Source of the DNA: a virus
IMG/VR virus record: IMGVR_UViG_3300006077_000011
Span: 1-40,467 of that record
Direction: 5' to 3' (one strand)
DNA: 40,467 nt
Below, piece after piece: positions 24,342 to 30,081 of the stretch. Under the pieces are notes generated by a model. It saw only the letters and a list, made by a program, of their open reading frames with translations. It was not told where the DNA came from and searched no databases. The first letter of the stretch is position 1. The number at the start of each line of letters is the position of its first letter. Position numbers and translations under genes: made by a program.

Positions 24342-24609
24342 CGGTCAGCTCCTTTGTGGTGTTGGCGTCTGCCTGCTGGCGGGCGCTTATTGAGAGATTG
24401 AGCGCAGTGCTGGCGGCGTGTGCCTGCTCGGTTAACCCTTTGGTTGAACTGATCAAGTCCTGCAGCTGCTGGGTCTGTGCGCCTGAGCACGCCAGCTGCG
24501 CTTCCAGCTTGCCTTGCTGGTGGCCTGCATCCTCCACGTAGCCCAGCAGCCAACGCAGCCCAAGAGCAGCGGCGATTACCAGCGCGCCCGCAATCAGGTA
24601 ACGGCTCAT
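24193..24609 (-). CDS. Inner-membrane spanin (Rz-like)
   Basis: 138 aa. The ATG at 24609 overlaps the preceding TGA (ATGA), so I prefer it to the ATG nine bases upstream. One N-terminal membrane anchor (YLIAGALVIAAALGLRWLLG) and a periplasmic coiled-coil region rich in Gln, Ala and Thr (about 40 to 110) give the usual i-spanin build. The C-terminus is Gly/Ala-rich. It works with the lipoprotein encoded in the overlapping frame at 24084..24341. Confidence 0.88.
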   Translation of the reverse strand: MSRYLIAGALVIAAALGLRWLLGYVEDAGHQQGKLEAQLACSGAQTQQLQDLISSTKGLTEQAHAASTALNLSISARQQADANTTKELTDALDRTAAERAQCRFDDDSMRHTTAARDRAAEAAASGLGGAVPTAGGDE

Positions 24610-24848
24610 TGCGCGCACCTCATCTCGGCTGGCGGCGTATTCGACAGCAACACGTGGCTGACACCAGAGGCGAAGCTAGCGCCCAGCACGAACGCAAGCA
24701 TGGTGAGCAGTACGCCGATCAGCAGCCCTTTGAGGTACGGCCGCATTTGCTGCCACAGCCATGCCCTGAGCCACATCCAGCGGAAATCGTCGCCTTGTCT
24801 GAAAAGACCAATCAGCTCTGCAAACGTGAGGTTTACTTCTCTTTTCAC
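24606..24848 (-). CDS. One-TM lysis-cassette protein, possible antiholin or type III holin
   Basis: 80 aa. Charged N-terminus (KREVNLTFAELIGLFRQGDDFRW), one hydrophobic helix about residues 41 to 64 (GLLIGVLLTMLAFVLGASFA) and a short periplasmic or cytosolic tail. It overlaps the transglycosylase and the i-spanin by four bases each, so it is coupled to the lysis genes. The N-in single-span topology fits type III holins or antiholins, but no family is recognised. Confidence 0.75.
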   Translation of the reverse strand: MKREVNLTFAELIGLFRQGDDFRWMWLRAWLWQQMRPYLKGLLIGVLLTMLAFVLGASFASGVSHVLLSNTPPAEMRCAQ

Positions 24849-25525
24849 AGCTGATACCTCTCAGCACACACACCCGGCCCCCAGCCTGCAGCCACATACA
24901 GCGGCTCCCAGCGAGTGAGGATGTTGCGGGGATAGTTGCGGTTCTCGCGGAAGTTGGCAGCCGAGCGGCCTGCGTTGTACCGCTCGACAGAATTGAACCA
25001 GGTCAGCGGGTCGGCCCCGGAAGCCGACGCCAACCGGCGGTCGCGGTTGATCCACCCGAGGCCGCCGTTGTAAGCGGCCAGCGCCATTGCCCACTTCTCG
25101 CAGGGGCTCGCGGCCTGGATGCGTTCAAGGTGCCATTGGTTGTAAGCCACCATGGCTCTGAGTGCCCAGCCGGGGTTGAACGGCTGGGCCGGGCCAACCT
25201 GGCGCGGATACAGCTCAGCCATCCACGCGGCGGTTGCCGGCATAAACTGCGCGAGCCCTTGGGCGCCGGCATGGCTCGTCACATGCGGTCGCCAGCCGCT
25301 CTCTTGATGGATCTGCGCCGCCAGCGTTGCCACCGGCGCACCGAGCCCAAAGCCATGCTGAGCAACACGCACCAGGTCGCGCCGGTATTGCTCAGCAGCA
25401 CGGGGCACGTCGGCAGCAGCGGGCTGGCAGTTGGCCAAGGCAAAGATGATCACCCAGATCAGCAGCACAATCAGGCTGAACAGGCGGCAGTTGCCTCGGC
25501 GGTCGATACGATCGCGGGCCTGCAT
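24845..25525 (-). CDS. SLT-type lytic transglycosylase endolysin, membrane-anchored
   Basis: 226 aa. N-terminal hydrophobic segment (about residues 15 to 33, LFSLIVLLIWVIIFALAN) may be a signal or signal-anchor. The SLT domain shows the catalytic Glu in AQIHQESGW, then GAQGLAQFMPATAAWM and MALAAYNGGLGWINRD, all classic. It cuts peptidoglycan glycan strands to 1,6-anhydro products. The phage therefore has this enzyme here and a GH24 lysozyme at the far end. It starts two bases after the holin stop. Confidence 0.92.
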   Translation of the reverse strand: MQARDRIDRRGNCRLFSLIVLLIWVIIFALANCQPAAADVPRAAEQYRRDLVRVAQHGFGLGAPVATLAAQIHQESGWRPHVTSHAGAQGLAQFMPATAAWMAELYPRQVGPAQPFNPGWALRAMVAYNQWHLERIQAASPCEKWAMALAAYNGGLGWINRDRRLASASGADPLTWFNSVERYNAGRSAANFRENRNYPRNILTRWEPLYVAAGWGPGVCAERYQL

Positions 25526-25527
25526 GG

Positions 25528-25881
25528 TCAGAGCCCCAGCGTCAGGCCGAGCACGCAGGCCAGCACGATCAGCGAGCGGCGCAGGCAGGCGGCAGCAAAG
25601 GCGATGGTGTAGCGGTAGGCCTCTTGCGTGTCAGTACTTCCACCGCCGGGGCAGTTGCGGTTCGGCAGGCATTCATGCGGGCGGGCATACGGGAACAGCG
25701 CGCGATCCAGCCAGTAGGCCAGCACAACGCCCAGGGTCACCAGAGCGACCTTGTAGGCGATCACCGGCATCTGCTCGGGCGCAGCAAGCGCCAGGGCAAC
25801 CAGCAGGAACACAGAAACCAGAATCCAAAGCGTCAGCCTTGGCAGGCGGGATTGAGGGTTACACGCGGGGGAACTGTACAT
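25528..25881 (-). CDS. Putative holin with two or three membrane spans
   Basis: 117 aa. Hydrophobic helices about residues 15 to 33 (LTLWILVSVFLLVALALAA) and 40 to 60 (VIAYKVALVTLGVVLAYWL), and a third at the end (about 98 to 116, LIVLACVLGLTLGL). The LPRLTLW start and YWLDRALFPYARP match putative holins found before the transglycosylase in Pseudomonas Mu-like prophages. CAGGAG precedes the ATG. First gene of the late lysis transcript, about 70 bases downstream of regulatory repeat A. Confidence 0.82.
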   Translation of the reverse strand: MYSSPACNPQSRLPRLTLWILVSVFLLVALALAAPEQMPVIAYKVALVTLGVVLAYWLDRALFPYARPHECLPNRNCPGGGSTDTQEAYRYTIAFAAACLRRSLIVLACVLGLTLGL

Positions 25882-25951
25882 TGCTCATCTCCTGAAGTCT
25901 GAGGTTGGAACCATTCAGAGCTTCAGGGTGAGCTATTGGGGGTTAGGTGTA

Positions 25952-25969
25952 ATTTTGCCGGCGCAAAAA
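25952..25969 (-). promoter_or_regulatory. Late regulatory inverted repeat, copy A (before lysis operon)
   Basis: ATTTTGC-CGGC-GCAAAAA: six of seven arm pairs match the perfect copies B and C. It lies in the 98-base gap between the Cys-rich gene and the holin, about 70 bp before the holin ATG, and the - strand continues TTACA. Candidate activator site for the lysis/packaging transcript. Confidence 0.65.
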
Positions 25970-25979
25970 TCGAAAGGCG

Positions 25980-26480
25980 CTAGATGTCTCGCTTTAAAAG
26001 CCAGTTGCATGTGCAAAATGGATGGTTGCAGGGAGGCAATCGCTCCAACACTTCTTTGGTTGGCTGCAACTCCTGAGAATCCTCAGCACCGCATGGTGCC
26101 AGCTGGTCTGCCACCGACAAACGGATTGTATATGACCCTCCGTCGGCTAACGCCGCTCGTATCTGGCCCCGGCGATAAAGCTGATGCGCTGATGACGTAA
26201 ACCAGTGATACAAGGCATCAAAGTAGTCATCATCAAGCGGTTCTTCCTCCAAGCGCTCCACCAGCAAATACCGACCTCGCGGCCACTTCCATGCATGGCC
26301 ATGAAGCACCGCGCGAACGGCCCGAACGAAGTCCCGCTGACTTGCGGCAGACTCATGCAGCCGCAGGACTTCCACCTCCAGAGATTCTTTTACAGCCGGT
26401 GGCGCATCAATTTCCTGAGCGATCCGCTGCCAAGCAGCCAAGGCAAAAACTGTCGGCAAACTGTGGATACCCAAGCCCAT
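25980..26480 (-). CDS. Unrecognised protein with C-terminal Cys cluster, 166 aa
   Basis: No family recognised. The first 130 residues are mixed helical with no signal or membrane span (LPTVFALAAWQRIAQEID, then RLHESAASQRDFVRAVRAVLHG). The last 45 residues carry APCG, PPCNHPFCTCNW: four cysteines with a His, which could hold a zinc ion. GGAGAGA precedes the ATG. It lies downstream of the repressor-lipoprotein genes on the same strand and upstream of the late lysis operon, so it may belong to the lysogenic transcript. It might be a regulator or a conversion gene. Confidence 0.72.
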   Translation of the reverse strand: MGLGIHSLPTVFALAAWQRIAQEIDAPPAVKESLEVEVLRLHESAASQRDFVRAVRAVLHGHAWKWPRGRYLLVERLEEEPLDDDYFDALYHWFTSSAHQLYRRGQIRAALADGGSYTIRLSVADQLAPCGAEDSQELQPTKEVLERLPPCNHPFCTCNWLLKRDI

Positions 26481-26530
26481 ATGCTCTCTCCACTAAGGTC
26501 AAGAATATCCAGGCTCAGCGTTGTTCGCGC

Positions 26531-27214
26531 CTACTGCCCCGCAAAGCTGCGTATCACCCGGTAAGTGATGCTGCTGTTATCGGCCTTGATGATCTCGATG
26601 GATGCCCCCTTGTAACCAATCACCGCAGAGGCTGACAGATCGTACTCCACGTCGTTGTTGAAGGCGGGGCGGGCCATGTCGTTGCTGAACTCGCGGTAGC
26701 CGATATTGATCTTGTCACCTACGCGGCCGTTATAGAGCAGGGTTTGATGAAACCCCGTCTCACCCGGGCGCGTGCGTTTCTTCCGGGTAAAGTTCCCTGC
26801 GTAGCAGGAACTGGTACCAAAGACGCTGACCGCACACAGCTCGGAACCGGGTGCCCGCCCAACCGCCAGAGCGGTAATAGGATCTGCAATCGGGCTTTTG
26901 GTCACCCCCACTGGCGAGTAGAAGTAATTCCTTTCATCCGAGCCCAACTGGGCATAATCCCCGGCGGGAATGGCATACAGCGCCCCATGGATCGGCTGCG
27001 CCACTGCCAGCACAAACTCCTCAACCACCACGCCCTTGGTGAGCATTTGATCCCCAATGGAGCGGGTCACTACCTGGCCGGGGGTTGGCTCGTTGATGGA
27101 GTGCACCCGAATGTCACCGCCATTGTATTTGACGCTCGTACAGCCCGACAGAACCAGAATGGCGGTTGCTGCCGCCGCTAGTACTCTTGAATATTTCCCT
27201 TTACCTTCAGCCAT
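26531..27214 (-). CDS. Prophage-encoded lipoprotein, likely lysogenic conversion
   Basis: 227 aa. Signal peptide (YSRVLAAAATAILVL) and lipobox LSGC with mature Cys at residue 25. The exported part is beta-rich (VKYNGGDIRVHSINEPTPGQ near its start, YNGRVGDKINIGYREF later) and contains two further cysteines that may form a disulfide. I choose ATG 27214 because AAGGAGAGG stands about seven bases before it; a GTG at 27241 would add nine residues. It lies 28 bases after the membrane-tail gene, downstream of the repressor, so it should be made in the lysogen. Surface exclusion or envelope change is plausible but inferred. Confidence 0.82.
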   Translation of the reverse strand: MAEGKGKYSRVLAAAATAILVLSGCTSVKYNGGDIRVHSINEPTPGQVVTRSIGDQMLTKGVVVEEFVLAVAQPIHGALYAIPAGDYAQLGSDERNYFYSPVGVTKSPIADPITALAVGRAPGSELCAVSVFGTSSCYAGNFTRKKRTRPGETGFHQTLLYNGRVGDKINIGYREFSNDMARPAFNNDVEYDLSASAVIGYKGASIEIIKADNSSITYRVIRSFAGQ

Positions 27215-27242
27215 CTTGGCCTCTCCTTGATTACCAATCACC

Positions 27243-27842
27243 CTAGAACATCAACCCAAATAGAAAACCAATCCCGCCCAGAATTAAGCAGTGAATAGGA
27301 TATGCACGAATCAGGTTCCTGATTGGCATGCCTTCAGGCTGCTCAGCGCCAGCTTTGCCATGCTGCAGGCGCTCCTGCTGTTGTTGCTGGTACTGCTCCA
27401 TGTGCGCAACTGCTTCTCTCAGCTTCTCGCTCGGCATGTCGTAAAGGTGGGCGTCCCCGAGCACCGCTAGGCAAAAGCGCTTCAACTCATCAGCGGAGCG
27501 CTTGCCAACGGACAGCTCCTTCAGACGCGCACGCAGGTCCTCTCTGCGGCGCTGCTCTCGGAAGTTTTCCCGGAACTGCTCAAGCGCATTCACCGCGTCC
27601 TGATACTGACTATCGCGGATCTGCCCGACAGTGTTAACACCCGTGGCCACGTGAACTACCGTTACCCAAAGGTGGCGACTCGATTGGTTGCACTCATCGG
27701 CAACCGCCGCGACCAAGCCGTTGAGAGCCTCTCGCCGACGAGGGCCAAGAACCCCGTCTGGCGATGGTGCATTTGAAGCGAAGTAGTTTTTTATATCCCC
27801 CGCAGCGACTTGGTCGACTACATCGTTAAATTCCTGCCTCAT
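27243..27842 (-). CDS. Repressor-linked protein with GDI-N motif and C-terminal membrane tail
   Basis: 199 aa. Starts with a helical segment leading to VAAGDIKNYF, a short motif of the V-x-x-GDI-x-N kind. The middle is helical and charged (FRENFREQRRREDLRARLKEL), with Gln-rich coil about residues 150 to 165. The last 20 residues (HCLILGGIGFLFGLMF) form one membrane helix with no signal peptide, giving a tail-anchored layout. The ATG overlaps the repressor stop (ATGA). The repressor itself ends with SGDITN, the same kind of motif, so the two may interact. Function is not recognised. Confidence 0.78.
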   Translation of the reverse strand: MRQEFNDVVDQVAAGDIKNYFASNAPSPDGVLGPRRREALNGLVAAVADECNQSSRHLWVTVVHVATGVNTVGQIRDSQYQDAVNALEQFRENFREQRRREDLRARLKELSVGKRSADELKRFCLAVLGDAHLYDMPSEKLREAVAHMEQYQQQQQERLQHGKAGAEQPEGMPIRNLIRAYPIHCLILGGIGFLFGLMF

Positions 27843-28255
27843 TCCTTCTTCCCTGCGTTCGTTATATCTCCAGAAGTGACGGTTCCCACGCCTGCATTGA
27901 ACTGCTGGCCTACGCCTTTACTGACTTTCTGCGTGTTCTTTTGCTGAGCAACTTCAGCGCCCCTTAACGCTCCGATAGCAGCAGCCTTGACCGCTAAAGG
28001 GGCTGCTCGAAACAAACCGACAAGCTCTTGCTCATCCGCTGCTAGCGCAGACGAAGCTCTCTGTCCTGTTACTACGTACTGAATATCAGCGCCAACCTTC
28101 GCAATGGCCGCCAAGTAGTCGGCACCGGGAAAGCGCTCACCCTTTTCATACTTGAGTTGCGCTTGCTTCCTAACCCCGCCAATTGCACCGAACGCCGTTT
28201 GATTAAAACCAAGGCGGTCTCTCTCTTCGCGTATCCGGTCACCAATGGATTCCAT
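27839..28255 (-). CDS. Lysogeny repressor, XRE/Cro-CI-type helix-turn-helix
   Basis: 138 aa. Helix-turn-helix in the first 65 residues: IGDRIREERDRLGFNQTAFG, then KQAQLKYEKGERFPGADYLAAIAKVGADIQYVVTG, of which YEKGERFPGADYL is the common signature of Pseudomonas prophage repressors. The C-terminus is Ala/Gln-rich and ends with GTVTSGDITN. I choose ATG 28255; an upstream ATG at 28318 lies beyond the early promoter. It is divergent from the early operon and would silence it by binding the palindrome at 28278..28295. First gene of a leftward operon of three or four genes expressed in the lysogen. Confidence 0.9.
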   Translation of the reverse strand: MESIGDRIREERDRLGFNQTAFGAIGGVRKQAQLKYEKGERFPGADYLAAIAKVGADIQYVVTGQRASSALAADEQELVGLFRAAPLAVKAAAIGALRGAEVAQQKNTQKVSKGVGQQFNAGVGTVTSGDITNAGKKE

Positions 28256-28271
28256 AAGGGTACAAATCCTC

Positions 28272-28300
28272 TTGACAGGTACGCTTTTGCGTACCATCAT
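28272..28300 (+). promoter_or_regulatory. Early rightward promoter (Pe role)
   Basis: TTGACA (28272..28277) is a perfect -35. After exactly 17 bp comes CATCAT (28295..28300), matching four of six -10 bases. Transcription would start near 28307, about 60 bases before the Ner-like gene. Confidence 0.75.
28278..28295. promoter_or_regulatory. Operator palindrome inside the early promoter
   Basis: GGTACGC-TTTT-GCGTACC, perfect 7-bp arms, occupying the whole spacer between -35 and -10. Any protein bound here would block the promoter. The repressor gene starts 23 bases to the left; it or the Ner-like protein is the likely binder. Confidence 0.75.
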
Positions 28301-28311
28301 CAATCCATACC

Positions 28312-28330
28312 AACGCACTGCACATGCGTT
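28312..28330. repeat. Inverted repeat downstream of the early start point
   Basis: AACGCA-N7-TGCGTT, just after the expected transcription start. It may be a second operator (for the Ner-like protein) or a leader hairpin. Confidence 0.5.
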
Positions 28331-28368
28331 GACTGATTAGTAATCTTTCAGCCGACAGGAACTCAGCC

Positions 28369-28599
28369 ATGAAAGTCCCGTATCCGCTACCCACCCGCAA
28401 GCCGTATTCCGGCGAGAAGGTCAAAGAACTCTTCCAGGCTGCAGGTGTAGCCATTGCTACCTGGGCAGAGGCCAATGAGTACAACCGCCGCACCGTGTAC
28501 ATGGTGATCAATGGCCAGTTCAAAGGCCACCGCGGCACCGCACATGAGATCGCTATCAAGCTCGGCTTGAAGCTCTCAGTCGAACAGCTAGCAGCCTGA
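28369..28599 (+). CDS. Ner-like early regulator (BcepMu gp16 family)
   Basis: 76 aa DNA-binding protein, first gene of the rightward early operon. Helix-turn-helix about residues 24 to 60: VAIATWAEANEYNRRTVYMV, then NGQFKGHRGTAHEIAIKLG, which matches the phage-associated BcepMu gp16 family. Its start YPLPTRKPYSGEKVKELF is typical too. AGGA precedes the ATG. In Mu the protein at this place (Ner) turns down both early and repressor promoters; the same role is inferred here. Confidence 0.88.
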   Translation: MKVPYPLPTRKPYSGEKVKELFQAAGVAIATWAEANEYNRRTVYMVINGQFKGHRGTAHEIAIKLGLKLSVEQLAA

Positions 28600-28609
28600 G
28601 GCCGCCGCC

Positions 28610-29179
28610 ATGACCCTCAAGCTGCAACCCGCATTCGGCCCGGCCGAACCGATCGACGCCTACAGCCGCCTGCTGGACGTTGTTATCGCCAGCTCGCCTG
28701 TCTCGCAGGCCGATACGCTCAACGCCCTGCGTGACGCCATCACCCGCTATCAGCACAACGGTGCGATCCAGCGCATTACCACCGGCGAGCGCCAGCTGCT
28801 GAACCAGCTGCAGATCCTGGCCGTGGGTGAGCTGCTGACTGCCGGGCCAATTGCCCAGGGCGACGAAGCCCGCAATGCGTATGGCTTTACTCATCGCGAC
28901 CGGTCCTTTGGTAAAGCTCCTGCGCCCGCCGAGACTCCCGCGCTTCGGCCAGCTGATCAGCCAGATACCTCATCAGCTGCTGAGCGTGGTGCTCAAAGGG
29001 TTGATCAGGCCAGCGAGCATTCAGAAGAGCGGATTGCATCTTCTCAGGCTCAAGCTGCCCCTGGATCTCAATTTGCGCTGCCAGATACAGCCAAGCCTTT
29101 GCCATACCGGCCATCTGCCCTTCAAGGGTCAAAAGACGCTTGTCTTGATCAGCCATCGGGTAAGCCCTCATGCAAGTGA
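28610..29179 (+). CDS. Early protein of unknown function; reliable only for about residues 1 to 98
   Basis: Follows the Ner-like gene after 10 bases. Residues 1 to about 98 look genuine (helical; YSRLLDVVIASSPVSQADTLNALRDAI, abbreviated as a helix pair, then QRITTGERQLLNQLQILAVGELL). From there on the composition becomes Pro/Ala/Ser/Gln-rich and patternless, and an antisense gene with better protein character (28887..29156) covers the same DNA. Either the C-terminus is a disordered tail or the original stop has been lost. No family recognised. Confidence 0.65.
   Translation: MTLKLQPAFGPAEPIDAYSRLLDVVIASSPVSQADTLNALRDAITRYQHNGAIQRITTGERQLLNQLQILAVGELLTAGPIAQGDEARNAYGFTHRDRSFGKAPAPAETPALRPADQPDTSSAAERGAQRVDQASEHSEERIASSQAQAAPGSQFALPDTAKPLPYRPSALQGSKDACLDQPSGKPSCK
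28887..29156 (-). CDS. Antisense small gene within the early operon, 89 aa
   Basis: Leftward frame with a good protein pattern: ADQDKRLLTLEGQMAGMAKAW, LEPEKMQSALLNARWPDQPFEHHAQQLMRYLADQLAEARE, seen as three amphipathic helices separated by short turns. GAGGG stands eight bases before ATG 29156; an upstream ATG at 29171 is less well placed. The gene opposes its neighbours, and a palindrome like the late regulatory repeats (29213..29230) lies 57 bases before its start, about the same spacing as copies A and C. No family recognised. The opposite frame over the same bases is compositionally poor, which favours this one. Confidence 0.55.
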   Translation of the reverse strand: MADQDKRLLTLEGQMAGMAKAWLYLAAQIEIQGQLEPEKMQSALLNARWPDQPFEHHAQQLMRYLADQLAEARESRRAQELYQRTGRDE

Positions 29180-29212
29180 ATGTACATCAAAAGGCTATGC
29201 CCGTTGAAACGC

Positions 29213-29230
29213 TTTTGCCCATAGGCAAAA
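29213..29230. promoter_or_regulatory. Variant regulatory palindrome (copy D) between divergent genes
   Basis: TTTTGCC-CATA-GGCAAAA, perfect 7-bp arms. The TTTTGC and GCAAAA half-sites are the same as in copies A to C but six bases apart instead of four. It lies between the antisense gene (start 29156) and the next early gene (start 29280). Confidence 0.5.
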
Positions 29231-29279
29231 ACGGTATTTGTTTGGAGCAGTCGCGCAGCAGACGCTTCGGGGGCTTCCA

Positions 29280-29765
29280 ATGATCCGCAGAAATTGGAAA
29301 ACCGCTCGACCCACCTCGCTGCTGCACGCGATGGAGCTGTGCAAGCAGTACGCCCTGGTCAAGCACAACATGAGCGAACAGCGCATTGCCGAGCGCATGG
29401 GATTGCCGAACCACTGGGCGCTTTACAAGTGGCTGGCCAGCGGCCGCATGCCTGCCGTGATGATCCCCGCTTATGAAGCTGCCTGCGGCTGCCACTACGT
29501 GACCCAGTGGCTGGCAGCCAGCGCCGGCAAGCTGGCGATCGACATGCCAACGGGAAAAGCCTGCGACGCCACTGAAATCCATGAGCTGCAGGCGCTGCTG
29601 CATGCCACCACCGGCGCGCTGCTGGCCTTTCACGCCGGCCAGCAGGATGCGGACCACACCCTGGCCACGATCCAGTGCGCGATGGAGAGCCTGGGCTGGC
29701 ACCACGGCAACGTTGCCCAACACAAGACCCCGCAACTCGACCTTGGAGAGCATGACGATGAGTAA
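29280..29765 (+). CDS. Early protein, probable DNA-binding regulator, 161 aa
   Basis: Starts at ATG 29280, preceded by GGGGG; the frame extends to a TTG at 29238, without support. The N-terminal half has a helix-turn-helix-like stretch: LLHAMELCKQYALVKHNMSEQRIAERMGLPNHWALYKWLASGRMP (about residues 13 to 57, QRIAERMGLPNHWALYKWL being the core), followed by IPAYEAACGCHYVTQWLA. The C-terminal half is helical with several His. The pattern is common in early regions of B3-type phages. Overlaps the following wHTH gene by eight bases. Confidence 0.78.
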   Translation: MIRRNWKTARPTSLLHAMELCKQYALVKHNMSEQRIAERMGLPNHWALYKWLASGRMPAVMIPAYEAACGCHYVTQWLAASAGKLAIDMPTGKACDATEIHELQALLHATTGALLAFHAGQQDADHTLATIQCAMESLGWHHGNVAQHKTPQLDLGEHDDE

Positions 29766-30072
29766 GGAATTTGCCCGCACCAGCGAGAGCGGCGCCCGCT
29801 GCCTGCGCGTGATGAAGGCACTGCGCGGCCAGACGCTAAGCGGCTTGAGCAACAGCGACATTGCCAAGGCGCTGAGCATCCCGCCGAGCGCGGTCACCCG
29901 CTGCATGAACACCCTCATCAGTGAGGGCTTTGCTACGAAGCTGGACAACGGCCGCTTTGCCCTGAGCGTTGCCGCGCTGCAGATCGCCCAGGCACATGCA
30001 GACGAGATGGCCCGCGCCACCAACCGCATCCACGAACTGAACCAGCGCGTTGCTGCTGGCAGCCACTACTAA
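29758..30072 (+). CDS. Small IclR-like winged-helix early regulator, 104 aa
   Basis: Winged helix about residues 12 to 66: GARCLRVMKALRGQTLSGLSN, SDIAKALSIPPSAVTRCMNTL, ISEGFATKLDNGRFALS, like the DNA-binding domain of IclR regulators but without the effector domain. C-terminal helix with ATNRIHELNQRV may dimerise. I choose ATG 29758, nine bases after GGAG; ATG 29752 in the same frame is also possible. The gene overlaps the end of the previous one. Probably regulates early transcription or transposition. Confidence 0.82.
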   Translation: MSKEFARTSESGARCLRVMKALRGQTLSGLSNSDIAKALSIPPSAVTRCMNTLISEGFATKLDNGRFALSVAALQIAQAHADEMARATNRIHELNQRVAAGSHY

Positions 30073-30081
30073 GGAACGACC

